Part shown: piece by piece, positions 52,739-62,385 of the stretch
Layout of the letters: each line of letters opens with the position of its first letter
Position numbering within the stretch: position 1 is the first letter of the stretch
Assembly (NCBI RefSeq): GCF_012641435.1
Contig: NZ_JABAIJ010000010.1
Coordinates: 62,001-126,000, forward strand
Direction of reading: 5' to 3'
Origin: Rhizobium sp. P38BS-XIX
Lineage (GTDB): Bacteria; Pseudomonadota; Alphaproteobacteria; Rhizobiales; Rhizobiaceae
Length of the DNA stretch: 64,000 nucleotides
The notes under the pieces: model-generated
Told to the model about the DNA's origin: nothing
What the model saw: only the letters and a program-made list of their open reading frames with translations
Databases searched by the model: none
Position numbers and translations under genes: made by a program

Positions 52739-52778
52739 CGTATCGATATACGATACGAACGTATCGTTATTTGTATCG
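52739..52778. promoter_or_regulatory. Array of CGTATCG half-sites, probable IclR operator
   Basis: Four copies of a 7-base half-site: CGTATCG (52739-52745), CGATACG inverted (52751-52757), CGTATCG (52760-52766) and TGTATCG (52772-52778). Copies 1 and 3, and 2 and 4, start 21 bases apart, two helical turns. The array lies in the 170-base gap between dppB-type and iclR starts. Confidence 0.72.
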
Positions 52779-52840
52779 AACAAGATTTCTTCCACGTTGT
52801 CAATTCCGTGGTTGGCGTTTGCTATGCGGGGGTGGGTGTT

Positions 52841-53665
52841 ATGGTGGTGTTGTCCAGGGGCGGACGCGATGCGGCATCGAATGAGAGCGCCAAGGCCGCT
52901 GATATCGATAAGGAGGAGAGCGATGCGCTCTTCACCTCGTCGCTCGCGCGCGGTTTGATGGTGTTGGAGGCCTTTGCGCAGCAGCCGGGGCCGATGTCGC
53001 TCTCTGAAATTGCGGGAATTGCCGGCTTGAACAAGAGTGCGGTGCAGAGGTTGGCCCACACGCTTTTGAAGCTCGGATATCTCGAGCGGCACAAGAACGG
53101 CCTGACGCCGGGACGCCGGGTTCTCGATCGCGCCTACGATTACCTGAAAGGCTCGCCCCTCATTCGGCGCTCGGTCCCCGTCCTTGCCAATCTGCGGACC
53201 AGCTTCAACGAGCGCGTGGATCTAAGCCTCTTCGATGATCTCACGATCATGTACGTGTCAAGAATGCACGGAAAACCTGAAATGTCGCATGCGCATCTGA
53301 TCGGTCGTCGGCTGCCGACCTATTGCACGGCAGGCGGCAGGGCGATCATGAGTCATCTCCCGGAGAGTGAGGTTCTCGATATTCTTGAGCGCTCGGAGCG
53401 ACGAAAGCTGACATCGCGAACGGCAACCGAGATTGCCGATATTCTCAGCCTGATTGAGCGCGCTCGAGAGGATGGTTTTGCAATGTCCGTCGAAGAACTG
53501 TTGATCGGAGACATCACCGTGGCCGCGGCTGTCCTGGATGCAAAAGGTCGTCCGGTGGGCGCCGTCCATCTGGGCGGAGGAACCGGGGACTGGTCGCCCG
53601 AAGAATTCGCAAGACGAGCGGGACCGCTTGCATTGACCGCCGCGCGCGAACTCAGCGGAGACTGA
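52841..53665 (+). CDS. IclR-family transcriptional regulator
   Basis: A 274-residue regulator. The N-terminal winged HTH is clear: SSLARGLMVLEAFAQQPGPMSLSEIAGIAGLNKSAVQRLAHTLLKLGYL. The effector domain spans ~100-270 (GRRLPTYCTAGGRAIMSHL, DGFAMSVEELLIGDITVAAAV). It is divergent from the ABC/enolase operon and most likely binds the half-site array at 52739-52778. In this family the effector is often the substrate or product of the pathway. A longer start at GTG 52808 is possible. Confidence 0.93.
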   Translation: MVVLSRGGRDAASNESAKAADIDKEESDALFTSSLARGLMVLEAFAQQPGPMSLSEIAGIAGLNKSAVQRLAHTLLKLGYLERHKNGLTPGRRVLDRAYDYLKGSPLIRRSVPVLANLRTSFNERVDLSLFDDLTIMYVSRMHGKPEMSHAHLIGRRLPTYCTAGGRAIMSHLPESEVLDILERSERRKLTSRTATEIADILSLIERAREDGFAMSVEELLIGDITVAAAVLDAKGRPVGAVHLGGGTGDWSPEEFARRAGPLALTAARELSGD

Positions 53666-53870
53666 AGTCGGACAAAACTGGCGCCTGTCTTAAAAATCGG
53701 CGCGGATCAGTCCATCTAAATCCGGACCATCCTTTCGGCCGTCGATGCGGGGCTTCTGCTGGAACAGCGAAGACCAATGTCGGCGACATTGACGAATTCA
53801 GCAGGAGGCGCGCGTTCCACCACGCGCCTAATGATGGTGTCGTGAACATCAGTGTGGCCGGCGCCGGGTG

Positions 53871-54170
53871 TTAAATCCCGGACCCGTCCAGTTGCTGCGT
53901 GTCGGTGCCTTCCCAGGGTGAGGGCATTGCGGCGCGATTGGCGGAAGGCATCGGCATCCAACACTTCAATTCGGGGTCGGCATATTGAATGATGTGCCCG
54001 GGCGAGGAGTCGGATGCGCGCCAGCCCTCGGTCGCAAACTGATCGCCGTTCGACCAGTATGCAAGGTCGACTTCTGCCGGTCCCTGCTCGGATTGGCGGA
54101 TCGTGACCAGGATCCTGCTACCATCTTTCGGCGCACTTGCCATGTTGCGCCAGCGTTCCGGTTCGTCCAT
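53871..54170 (-). CDS. Hypothetical protein with WxxMASAPKDGSRILV start
   Basis: A 99-residue soluble protein. The beginning WRNMASAPKDGSRILVTIRQ follows a pattern (W-x-x-[IM]-x-[ST]-APKDG-[ST]-x-I-L) common in small proteins of phages and rhizobia. Later come LAYWSNGDQFATEGWRASD and LKCWMPMP. No catalytic function is known to me. AGGAG precedes the ATG, so I take it as a real gene. Confidence 0.72.
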   Translation of the reverse strand: MDEPERWRNMASAPKDGSRILVTIRQSEQGPAEVDLAYWSNGDQFATEGWRASDSSPGHIIQYADPELKCWMPMPSANRAAMPSPWEGTDTQQLDGSGI

Positions 54171-54363
54171 CGCTGCTTCTCCTGCCTTGCTTCACATTGC
54201 AAGTGTCGCCTTGGCGCGGAAAGCGGTCAACCCAAACTTTTGTAACCTTCCGTTGACGTCCTCAAGTCACACGGAAGGGGAAGTGTGAGCTGGTCGACGC
54301 ATATCATTCGAAGTCTTTGCCAATCGGAACTCTGTAGAGTTTTGTCGGGTGGAAGGCCTGTGG

Positions 54364-54633
54364 CTATTGTTTCGGCAACTGACCGACGGGCTCGGCTGCC
54401 AGGGCCTGATCCTTTGGCGATGCCGCCTTGATGGCGTCACGCACCATTGTCGCCACGGCCGGATCCTTTCGAGCCGCATCCATGACGGCCCTGCCGATTG
54501 CTGCCTGCTGAGATACAAGCGGTGCGGAAGATGTCTGATAGGATGGGCCTGGCTGCTGAAAAAGCAGGTAGAGCGCGATCAGCAGCAAGACGATGATGCC
54601 GAGAAAGGCAATCATGATGATCCTGAAAGCCAT
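54364..54633 (-). CDS. Small single-pass membrane protein
   Basis: An 89-residue protein with one N-terminal hydrophobic helix (MAFRIIMIAFLGIIVLLLIALYLLF) and a soluble tail (QQAAIGRAVMDAARKDPAVATMVRDAIKAA). The helix has no good cleavage site, so it is probably a membrane anchor with a periplasmic tail. GGAA lies ten bases before the ATG. Function unknown; it sits 180 bases after the first GT4 gene of the EPS locus, on the same strand. Confidence 0.68.
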   Translation of the reverse strand: MAFRIIMIAFLGIIVLLLIALYLLFQQPGPSYQTSSAPLVSQQAAIGRAVMDAARKDPAVATMVRDAIKAASPKDQALAAEPVGQLPKQ

Positions 54634-54810
54634 GTCATGTTCCGTTTTTGTCAGGCGTTGGAGATAGCGAGATTATCTCCCACGCGCGACGATCTCCAGC
54701 ACTTTTATCGCCCATATCGGCGACAGGATGGATTCCTGAAGGGTTCTGGTGACCTTGCTGAAGTCATCCGATCCCCAAGTGTATTCCTTCCTCAGCTCGC
54801 CGGCTTGAGG

Positions 54811-56010
54811 TTACTGGAGCGTAGCATTGTGTGGCGTCACGGCCAGCACGGGCAGCTGCGTTTCGATTTTGTGCTGGACGACCGGCGCAGCTCTTTCATT
54901 TTGCAGCGGCCTGCCTGCTCTACGGACCATCAACTCCTCATCAATGATCGCCTGCATACCTGAGGTGAATTTGTGCAGGCTGAATTTCTGGGCGTGGGAT
55001 TGCAGCGTATCAGGCTGAAAGCGATGCTCGATTGCTTCAAAGCCGAGCACGGCCTCGATCAGGGCATCCACGGTTTGCTCTTCGAAGAGCACGCCGCTGA
55101 TGTCGGGCACCACCGTTTCCAGCGCGCCGCCGCTGCCATAGGCGATGACGGGTCTTCCGCTTGCCATGGCTTCCACCGGTACGATGCCGAAATCCTCCTC
55201 TCCGGGGAAGATCAGCGCTCTGCAGCTTGCCAGCTTCTCCTTCAGCACCGAAAACGGCGCACGGCCGAGGAAGGTGATCGTGGGGCCGGCGATCCGTTTC
55301 AGACCGTCCAACTCCTTGCCTTCGCCGATGACGACCAAGTTGCGATTCATTCGGGTGAAGGCCTGAACGGCCAGATCGACCCTCTTATAGGGCACCAGTT
55401 GCCCGGCGCAGAGATAGAAGTCCTCACGGGATGCCGACGGCGTGAAGTCATCGACATTGACCGGCGGGTAGAGAACCGTTGCGGGACGGCGGTAATATTT
55501 GCCGATCCGGTCGCAGACATGGTGCGAGTTGGCGACGAAGCGATCGACGCGCAGGCTGGTATTGACGTCCCACGTGCGCAACAGCGGCGCCAGCATCGGC
55601 AACATCAGCCGTGACGCGAGGCCCGCATGCGAACGGTAGAAGTGATAGTGATCCCAAAGGTAACGCATGGGCGAGTGGCAATAGCAGACATGCGTCGCCT
55701 GCGGCGGCGGGATGATGCCCTTGGCCGGACCCGATTCGCTCGAGATGATCAGGTCGTAGCGGCTGAGATCGAAGCTCTCCAGCGCGAAGGGCATGAGGGG
55801 GAGCAGCGATTGATATCCCCTGATCGCACCGGGAATGCGCTGCAGGAAGGACGTGAAGACCTTGTGCTTGCGGATTTTCTCCGACACGCGGCTTTCATCG
55901 TAGACGAGGGTGAAAATGTCGGCGTCCGGATACATGTCGCATAACGCTTCGACGACCTTTTCACCGCCTCGCATCGATACCAGCCAATAATGCACGATTG
56001 CTACCCGCAT
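54811..56010 (-). CDS. GT4-type glycosyltransferase
   Basis: A 399-residue GT-B fold glycosyltransferase, GT4 family. The N-terminal domain begins MRVAIVHYWLVSMRGGEKVVEAL and contains YCHSPMRYLWDHYHFYR. The C-terminal domain has YLCAGQLVPYKRVDLAVQAF, VIGEGKELDGL and the sugar-nucleotide site FPGEEDFGIVPVEAMASGRPVIA. It probably adds one sugar to the exopolysaccharide repeat unit. AGGAGGAAG precedes the ATG. It is divergent from the export-protein gene at 56321. Confidence 0.92.
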   Translation of the reverse strand: MRVAIVHYWLVSMRGGEKVVEALCDMYPDADIFTLVYDESRVSEKIRKHKVFTSFLQRIPGAIRGYQSLLPLMPFALESFDLSRYDLIISSESGPAKGIIPPPQATHVCYCHSPMRYLWDHYHFYRSHAGLASRLMLPMLAPLLRTWDVNTSLRVDRFVANSHHVCDRIGKYYRRPATVLYPPVNVDDFTPSASREDFYLCAGQLVPYKRVDLAVQAFTRMNRNLVVIGEGKELDGLKRIAGPTITFLGRAPFSVLKEKLASCRALIFPGEEDFGIVPVEAMASGRPVIAYGSGGALETVVPDISGVLFEEQTVDALIEAVLGFEAIEHRFQPDTLQSHAQKFSLHKFTSGMQAIIDEELMVRRAGRPLQNERAAPVVQHKIETQLPVLAVTPHNATLQ

Positions 56011-56320
56011 GGCTCTTCCTCCTTCGGTCGAGACATCATTGGGTAGGCGGCAACTTTTGCGACAGCGCCCCTATCGGTTCACGGCGACATCCAAATGGCC
56101 GAGAAGAGTAGCCAAAAGATTTAATGCGCGGGCTCCGCCTGCACACAAGGATGTGCCCGCCCGTCAAAGAGACTGAGAAAACAGCGCCCTGCTCGCCAGA
56201 AATGATAAGCCCTGTTGCTGCGGCGGGGCATTTACACGTTATGCGTTCAGCTGCTGATCTCGTGGCATAGCGCTTCATCTGCGTGATGGCGCAAGCGACA
56301 CGAAAGCGAGATTGCGGCCG
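56011..56320. other. Divergent promoter region of the EPS locus
   Basis: About 310 bases between the GT4 and export-protein starts. It must hold both promoters, but I see no EcfG match and no strong palindrome. Confidence 0.4.
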
Positions 56321-57655
56321 ATGTTTAGAATTTCCGCTTTGCCTTACCCCTTCACCCCGAGATCATCGCGATTGCTGGCGCCCCCCGTGCTGGCGATGAT
56401 GCTCGCGGGTGCAAGCTTGTCCGGCGGCGCTTATGCCGCCGGACAAGTCTATCATGTGGTGCCTCAAACACGCATCAAGGTCGCGATCGTCGAATGGATC
56501 GCCGCCACCGGGGAATACAAGGAGTGGACCGCGCTTAATGGCGAATACGTCGTCTCGCAGTCTGGCGCCATTTCAATTCCGATGATTGGTGAGATGCAGG
56601 TCGGCGACAAGACGGTCGACGAGATCAGCGGCGATATCGGCGTCAGGCTGAAGCAGATTACCGGTCTGGCCGTGGCGCCGACGGCATCCGTCGAGGTCAT
56701 CAAATATCCGATGATCTATGTGTCCGGTGCCGTCGACAAGCCGAGCGAGCTGGAATACAGGCCCGGCCTGACGGTCCGGCAGGCGATGGCGATGGCCGGC
56801 GGCCGGGAGCGACGCTCCGCGCAGACGGGGGATTATTCGGAAGCGCAGCAGATCAGCTATGCCGGCGAGATCAGCCGCATGGAACTGCAGCTGAAACAGC
56901 TGGGAGCCCGGCGAGCCCGGCTTGTTGCCGAGCTTAACGATCAGCCGGCGATCGTGTTTCCGCCGGAGATCAAGGCTGCGCCGCAGGGGTCGGCGGTGGC
57001 CCAGATCGCGACGAGCGAGGTCGATCTCTTCAATGCCAGGGCCGATGCTCTGCGTCAGCAACTCGCCGCCGCGGCCGACCTGGAAACGCTGTTGCGCAAC
57101 GAGATCAACATTCTCGACGAGAAAATGTCCTCGCAGGACGAGCAGGTTAAAATTGCGCAGGACGAGTTGAGCGATATCTCCAAGCTGGTCGACACCAAAA
57201 TCCTGACGACCTCGCGCAAGACATCGCTGGAGCGGATCGTCGCCGAGATGCAAGCCGGCAAGCTGGATCTCGTCGTTGCCTCCATGCAGGCAAAGCAGAA
57301 GCTGAGCGAGACAGAACGCGATGCCCTCAATCTCAAGGGCCTGCGCAAAACCGACGCCGGCCAGCAGCTTCAGACCACAGAGACAGAGATCGAGGACACG
57401 AAGCTCAAGCGAAATACGACGCTGCAGCTTCTGCAGATTTCGGGCGCCTCGCTTTCGCGAAGCCAAAGCATGAAGGCGCTCGCTCTTCAGCCGCTGGAAT
57501 ACTGGGTCACGCGCAAAGACGATGAAGCCGACGCTGTGAAGGTGTCGGAGGCGACCGAGCTGCAGCCGGGGGATGTCCTTGATGTCCGCTACAACATTTC
57601 AGGCAGTCTGGACGGTACGGCGCTGACATCGGCCGATACCGCTCAGTCCCAATAA
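56321..57655 (+). CDS. Polysaccharide export protein (OPX/Wza family, ExoF-like)
   Basis: A 444-residue exported protein. After a signal peptide (cut near AYA/AGQ), residues ~55-140 form the polysaccharide-export domain (IKVAIVEWIAATGEYKEWTALNGEYVVSQSGAISIPMIGEM) and ~145-175 an SLBB-like segment (KYPMIYVSGAVDKPSELEYRPGLTVRQAMAMAGG). The rest is mostly long coiled coil (residues ~190-395). No lipobox Cys is seen, unlike Wza. This is the ExoF type of rhizobia, which lines the periplasm with the ExoP-like copolymerase. The copolymerase-fusion gene follows after 30 bases. Confidence 0.9.
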   Translation: MFRISALPYPFTPRSSRLLAPPVLAMMLAGASLSGGAYAAGQVYHVVPQTRIKVAIVEWIAATGEYKEWTALNGEYVVSQSGAISIPMIGEMQVGDKTVDEISGDIGVRLKQITGLAVAPTASVEVIKYPMIYVSGAVDKPSELEYRPGLTVRQAMAMAGGRERRSAQTGDYSEAQQISYAGEISRMELQLKQLGARRARLVAELNDQPAIVFPPEIKAAPQGSAVAQIATSEVDLFNARADALRQQLAAAADLETLLRNEINILDEKMSSQDEQVKIAQDELSDISKLVDTKILTTSRKTSLERIVAEMQAGKLDLVVASMQAKQKLSETERDALNLKGLRKTDAGQQLQTTETEIEDTKLKRNTTLQLLQISGASLSRSQSMKALALQPLEYWVTRKDDEADAVKVSEATELQPGDVLDVRYNISGSLDGTALTSADTAQSQ

Positions 57656-57685
57656 CGATAAAGCGTAGGAGTGGGGAAGACGAAC

Positions 57686-60600
57686 ATGGCAGTTCACGAG
57701 ATCGGTAAAGGCTTGCGCGGCACGCCATCGGAAAGCAAAAGCGCCGGAAACAGCGAATATATTTCCTTTCGCGACGTCTGGTGTTTCCTGCAGCGCCATT
57801 GGGTGATTTTTGCGCTTTTCACCGTCACCGGGCTCGCTGTCGGCGGCATCTACATGGCCACAACGCAGCCGGTCTACCTGGCGACGACGCGGCTCGTCAT
57901 GGACCCCGATCAAGGGCGCATCGTTTCCCAGGATGCATTCACCGGTACGGTCATCATCGAGGCTGCCGAGATTGCCAGCCAGGTGGAGATCGTCAAATCG
58001 GAAGCGATCGCAAGGGCTGTCGTCGAGAAACTGAATCTGACCCAGGATCCGGAAATCATCGGCGGCATGTCGTGGCAGTCCGCTTTGCATGACAAGCTGC
58101 GCGCGTTCGTCGGCTATTTCCGCCACGGCGATGATGGGAGCGCCAAAACGGCGACCACCGAAGACGATGTGATGCGCCGCACGATGGCGTCGTTCCTGTC
58201 GCGTGTATCGGTCAACCGCGTCGGCCAATCCTACATTCTCGAAATCGGATACAGCTCCGTCGATCCCAACAAGGCAGCGCTCACGGCCAATGCGATTGCA
58301 CAGGCCTATATCAGCACTGGTCTCTCCGAGCGCGCCTCTGCCGCGCAGAGCGGCGCCAAATGGCTGGAGACTCGTCTGATCGAGGTCGGTCGCCAGGCAC
58401 GGGAATCGGCGATGAATGTCGAGGAGTTCCGCGCCAAGAACGGCATCATGGAGATCAGCACCTCGTCCTCTCTGGACCAGCAGCAACTATCCGAGATCAG
58501 CAGCCAGGCGGTGACGGCTAGAGCACAGACCGCCGCGGAATCGGCCAAGCTCGCGACCCTTAATCAGCTGATGGCAGGGGGTAAGGTTGAAGGCGATGTC
58601 GATGAGACGATGAACAATCCGCGTATACAAAAGCTGCAGGAAGATCTCGGCGCGGCAACCACGAAGCTCAACAATCTCACCAGCAGATATGACGCTGATA
58701 ACCCGGCCGTCGTTGCAGCGCAGCAGGAAATAGACCGGGTGAAAGGCGACATGCGCAAGGAGTTCGAGCGCATCCAGGCTGTTTACAAGGCAAACCTCGA
58801 TATCGCCAAGACCCGCGAAAAGCTGCTCAGCGACGAACTCTCCTCCTTGAAGGAGGCGGGAACCGACAAGAACCTGGCTCGGGTGGAGCTATCCGAAATG
58901 GAAAGCCGCGCCACGACCTATCGCCGGATGTATGAGAGCATATTGCAGCAGCTGATCGGCGCGTTGCAAAAGGAATCCTTTCCGCTCGGCAATGTCCGCA
59001 TCGTGACGGCAGCGGCCGTGCCGCTGGCCAAGACTTGGCCGAAATCCTCCTTCGTGCTGCCGTTCACAGCCATGCTTGGCCTTGCGGCCGGCGTCATTGC
59101 CGCACTCCTGCGTGACGGTCTCGATCGGCGGGTCAGCTCCAGCGAGAAGCTGAGACGGGAGCTGGGCATCAGCTCGCTCGGCCACGTTCCGGTCTATTCC
59201 AGCCCGTCCTTCATCCCGGGAGGCAGGGCCGCGACGAATTCGACCTGGCGACGAACGATGCTGCCGTTGCGATCCGTGCTCGATACGCCCTATTCGCAAT
59301 TTTCCGAAGCATTGCGCGGTGTGAAGCACTCGATCGACTCCGCATTTCCGCCCAATGCCCCAATGGTGATCGGTATCACCTCGGTCGGCACCGGCGAAGG
59401 CAAGACGACGATCGCGACCAACCTTGCGCAGCTCTATCAACATGAAGGTGCCTCCGTCGTCCTGGTCGACGCCGATTTTCTCAATGCAAGGCTCAGCTGC
59501 GTCGTGACCGAGTCCGGTATGGAATTCGGAATGGAGGCGCTCAGCATCAATGAGGTCCCGCGTCGCTACGCTGTGGCTCATGAGAGCGGCGTTCTGGCTG
59601 CCAAGGCCGATCACGAGCCGGATGGCGAGATCTTGCAGGGTCATGGCGGCGTTCCGGTCGTCACGGTCGACGAGACCGAAAAATCGGTCGCCACTTCGCA
59701 GCGTTACGGCCATCTTCCAGCACTGAAATCGGAAATCGACCTGCTGCGGCGGCGATACAAGGTCGTCATCGTCGACATGTCGGCGTTCGAAGACTCGGCA
59801 GATACCCGCGTGATCTGCACCTATCTCGAAGGTATCGTCGTGGTCGTCGGACAGACGAACAAGATGACGGTCGAAAGACTGTCGGATGCGCTGGCGAGCT
59901 TTGGCACCACGGCGATCAATATTCTCGGCATCATCGCCAACCGCAGTTACGAGCGGCGCAATCCGCAGAATGAGCGACTGTGGCGTCGCAAGGCAAATGA
60001 GCGCCTGGTGCGCGCGTCCGCAAGGCGCCTGACGGGGCATGCGATCGGCCGCAATCTCAAGATCACGGTCGGTATTGCAAGCATGGGACGTCGGGATATC
60101 CTGTCCTCCATTCTCCCACATATCGCCAACCAGACCCGCAAGCCGGACGAGGTGGTCGTATGTCTCTCCTCGCCCGAGGATATCGATCCCAGCTGCCTGC
60201 GGAACCTCGATTTCCCGGTTCGCGTACTGATCTCCGAGCGCGGCCTTTGCCGGCAGCGCAATCGCATCCTCGACAATGTTCAGGATGCCGATATCGTGCT
60301 CTTCCTCGATGACGATTTTCTGATGACCTCGAACTACATCGAAGAGGCCGAGCGGCTGTTCCAGTTCCAGCCTGATATTGCCATGTGCACGGGCACGGTC
60401 CTGGCGGACGGCATTACAGGGCCTGGAATATCTGTTCGTGACGGCTTACGCTTGGTCGATCATAATCGCCGTCGGCGGTCGGAGCCGGCCATGCAGATAC
60501 GGCCGATCTACAATGCCTACGGCTGCAACATGGCGATCCGCATGTCGATCGTCCGGGCCGCCGCCCTGCGCTTCGATGAGAACCTGCCTTTCTACGGCTG

Positions 60601-60943
60601 GCTTGAGGATGTCGATTTCAGCAGGCTGCTCGCTCATTATGGTCAGGTCGTCAGTGCCCGGCAGCTCGAGGGTGTTCACCTGGGGACAAAGGGCGGCCGC
60701 TCAGGCGGTTTGAGGCTCGGCTACTCGCAGATCGCCAATCCGCTCTATCTCATGCGCAAGCAAACCATGAGCGTGCCGCAGGCAACGATGCAGATTGCCC
60801 GCAACCTCGTCGCGAACATGATCAAGGTCTGGCGGCCCGAACCCTGGGTCGATCGCAAGGGACGGCTCAGAGGCAATGTCATCGCATTTCGCGATTTGCT
60901 GAAGGGCAGGCTGTCGCCGCAGAACATCGAAGCGATGGATTGA
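57686..60943 (+). CDS. Wzz/BY-kinase-like copolymerase fused to a GT2 glycosyltransferase
   Basis: A 1085-residue protein in one frame. Residues ~25-460 form the Wzz chain-length region with two membrane segments and a long coiled coil, the second preceded by a Pro-rich stretch (AVPLAKTWPKSS). Residues ~515-760 form a BY-kinase-like ATPase: Walker A GTGEGKTT at 568-575, Walker A' VVLVDADF, Walker B VVIVDMSAFED. The usual C-terminal Tyr cluster is absent. From residue 791 a complete GT2 domain follows (LKITVGIASMGRRDILSSILPHI, DDD at 875-877, GWLEDVDFSRLL). It may couple chain-length control to a sugar transfer. ATG at 57686 has GGGGAAG upstream. Confidence 0.92.
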   Translation: MAVHEIGKGLRGTPSESKSAGNSEYISFRDVWCFLQRHWVIFALFTVTGLAVGGIYMATTQPVYLATTRLVMDPDQGRIVSQDAFTGTVIIEAAEIASQVEIVKSEAIARAVVEKLNLTQDPEIIGGMSWQSALHDKLRAFVGYFRHGDDGSAKTATTEDDVMRRTMASFLSRVSVNRVGQSYILEIGYSSVDPNKAALTANAIAQAYISTGLSERASAAQSGAKWLETRLIEVGRQARESAMNVEEFRAKNGIMEISTSSSLDQQQLSEISSQAVTARAQTAAESAKLATLNQLMAGGKVEGDVDETMNNPRIQKLQEDLGAATTKLNNLTSRYDADNPAVVAAQQEIDRVKGDMRKEFERIQAVYKANLDIAKTREKLLSDELSSLKEAGTDKNLARVELSEMESRATTYRRMYESILQQLIGALQKESFPLGNVRIVTAAAVPLAKTWPKSSFVLPFTAMLGLAAGVIAALLRDGLDRRVSSSEKLRRELGISSLGHVPVYSSPSFIPGGRAATNSTWRRTMLPLRSVLDTPYSQFSEALRGVKHSIDSAFPPNAPMVIGITSVGTGEGKTTIATNLAQLYQHEGASVVLVDADFLNARLSCVVTESGMEFGMEALSINEVPRRYAVAHESGVLAAKADHEPDGEILQGHGGVPVVTVDETEKSVATSQRYGHLPALKSEIDLLRRRYKVVIVDMSAFEDSADTRVICTYLEGIVVVVGQTNKMTVERLSDALASFGTTAINILGIIANRSYERRNPQNERLWRRKANERLVRASARRLTGHAIGRNLKITVGIASMGRRDILSSILPHIANQTRKPDEVVVCLSSPEDIDPSCLRNLDFPVRVLISERGLCRQRNRILDNVQDADIVLFLDDDFLMTSNYIEEAERLFQFQPDIAMCTGTVLADGITGPGISVRDGLRLVDHNRRRRSEPAMQIRPIYNAYGCNMAIRMSIVRAAALRFDENLPFYGWLEDVDFSRLLAHYGQVVSARQLEGVHLGTKGGRSGGLRLGYSQIANPLYLMRKQTMSVPQATMQIARNLVANMIKVWRPEPWVDRKGRLRGNVIAFRDLLKGRLSPQNIEAMD

Positions 60944-60947
60944 TCCA

Positions 60948-62255
60948 GTGGCTCGTTCCTCCGCCATTGATCGCGTCGTCGTCATCAACGATCGCTCCGC
61001 CCGGGTGGGCGGGGCGTCGAATCTGGCAATCCTCTCCGCCGGCTTGCTGCAGGAGGCCGGGATCGCCGTGACCTACTTTGCCGGTGATGTCGCCGGCTCC
61101 GATCCGCCGGCCCTGGAAACCATTAATCTGGCGTCGGTGCCTCTCATGGAGCAGGGGCGCCTGCGAGCGCTGGCCAGCGGTCTCTATAACCAAGAGGCAT
61201 TCATCTCCTTGAGGGATCTGGTGGCGCGCAGAGACACACCGAGCACGATCTACCACCTGCATGGCTGGTCGAAGATCCTGTCGCCTTCGATTTTCCGCGC
61301 CTTGTGGCCCGTGCGCGAGCGCGTGGTGCTGCATGCGCACGACTACTTCCTTTCCTGCCCCAATGGGGGGTACGCCAATTATCGGCGCAATCAGGTATGC
61401 CCGCTTAGGCCGATGTCGATCGGGTGTTTGGCGACGAACTGCGACAAACGCGGCTACCATGAGAAGATATGGCGGTCTGCCCGCCATATGCTGCGGGAGC
61501 ATTACTACCCCGTGCGGCAGGTCGCGGCCAATATCGTGATTGTCCATCAGCGCATGCGGGATTATTTCGCGCGTGGGGAAATCCAGCCGGACAATATCGA
61601 GACGATCCGCAATCCCGTCGAGCCGTTTCTCGATCAGCCGGCGGATCCCTGGAAAAAGCGCGACTTCTTCTTTGTCGGCCGGCTGGAGCCGGAAAAAGGA
61701 TTCGAGGATGCCGCTATCGCGGCCCGCCTTGCCGGCGTCAGATTGAACGTGATCGGCGACGGCGCCGGGCGGGCGCGCCTGGAAAAGGATTTTCCCGAGG
61801 TCGTCATTCATGGCTGGAAATCCAAGGCCGAGATCCGGGATATCATCGCTCAGGCGCGTGCCCTGGTGGTGTCTTCGCGTGTGCCCGAGCCATTCGGCCT
61901 AGCGGCACTCGAAGCAGTGACGAGCGGCATACCGGTCATCCTGCCGGATACGGCGCTCCTCGGCGAGGAGCTCGTGTCGCTTGGATGCGGATTGACGTTC
62001 CAGAGCGGCAAGGTCGAGACATTGGCAAGTGGAATGCGCCAGCTTGCAAGCGATGACATGCTGCTGCGGTTGATGAGCGTGAATTGCATACGTCGATCGG
62101 GTGATCTCGCCCATACGCCGGCCTCGTGGCTGGACGCGCTGCTCAAGCTCTACGACGGGATATTGCAGCGTTCAAGTGCGGTCAGTGTGAGCCCTTCGAT
62201 GGCTGCAAACACCACCTTTCCACCCGACGGTCGGCTGATCGATGAGACGAGTTGA
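60948..62255 (+). CDS. GT4-type glycosyltransferase
   Basis: A 435-residue GT-B glycosyltransferase. The N-terminal domain has VVVINDRSARVGGASNLAILSAGLL and YHLHGWSKILSPS, with HAHDYFLSCPNGGY. The C-terminal domain has FFFVGRLEPEKGFEDAAIAARL, VIGDGAGRARLE and the donor site SRVPEPFGLAALEAVTSGIPVI. A Cys-rich stretch (CPLRPMSIGCLATNCDKRG) is common in related EPS enzymes. GTG start four bases after the fusion gene, so in one operon with it. Confidence 0.9.
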   Translation: MARSSAIDRVVVINDRSARVGGASNLAILSAGLLQEAGIAVTYFAGDVAGSDPPALETINLASVPLMEQGRLRALASGLYNQEAFISLRDLVARRDTPSTIYHLHGWSKILSPSIFRALWPVRERVVLHAHDYFLSCPNGGYANYRRNQVCPLRPMSIGCLATNCDKRGYHEKIWRSARHMLREHYYPVRQVAANIVIVHQRMRDYFARGEIQPDNIETIRNPVEPFLDQPADPWKKRDFFFVGRLEPEKGFEDAAIAARLAGVRLNVIGDGAGRARLEKDFPEVVIHGWKSKAEIRDIIAQARALVVSSRVPEPFGLAALEAVTSGIPVILPDTALLGEELVSLGCGLTFQSGKVETLASGMRQLASDDMLLRLMSVNCIRRSGDLAHTPASWLDALLKLYDGILQRSSAVSVSPSMAANTTFPPDGRLIDETS

Positions 62256-62385
62256 GGCTTGTGGTTAGACCCACGCCAGACGGCTTACGCCATTGGAATT
62301 AGCACAATGCCCGTAGGGTCAATTGTCAAGGATTGGGCCAGCTGGCAGCCTTTGAAGAAACATAGAATTGTTAAGGGGTCCGAGG

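Noticed and set aside
58889..60121. 410-codon minus-strand frame inside the fusion gene
   Set aside because: Antisense to the Wzz/ATPase region; Arg/His/Asp-rich translation typical of GC-rich shadows.
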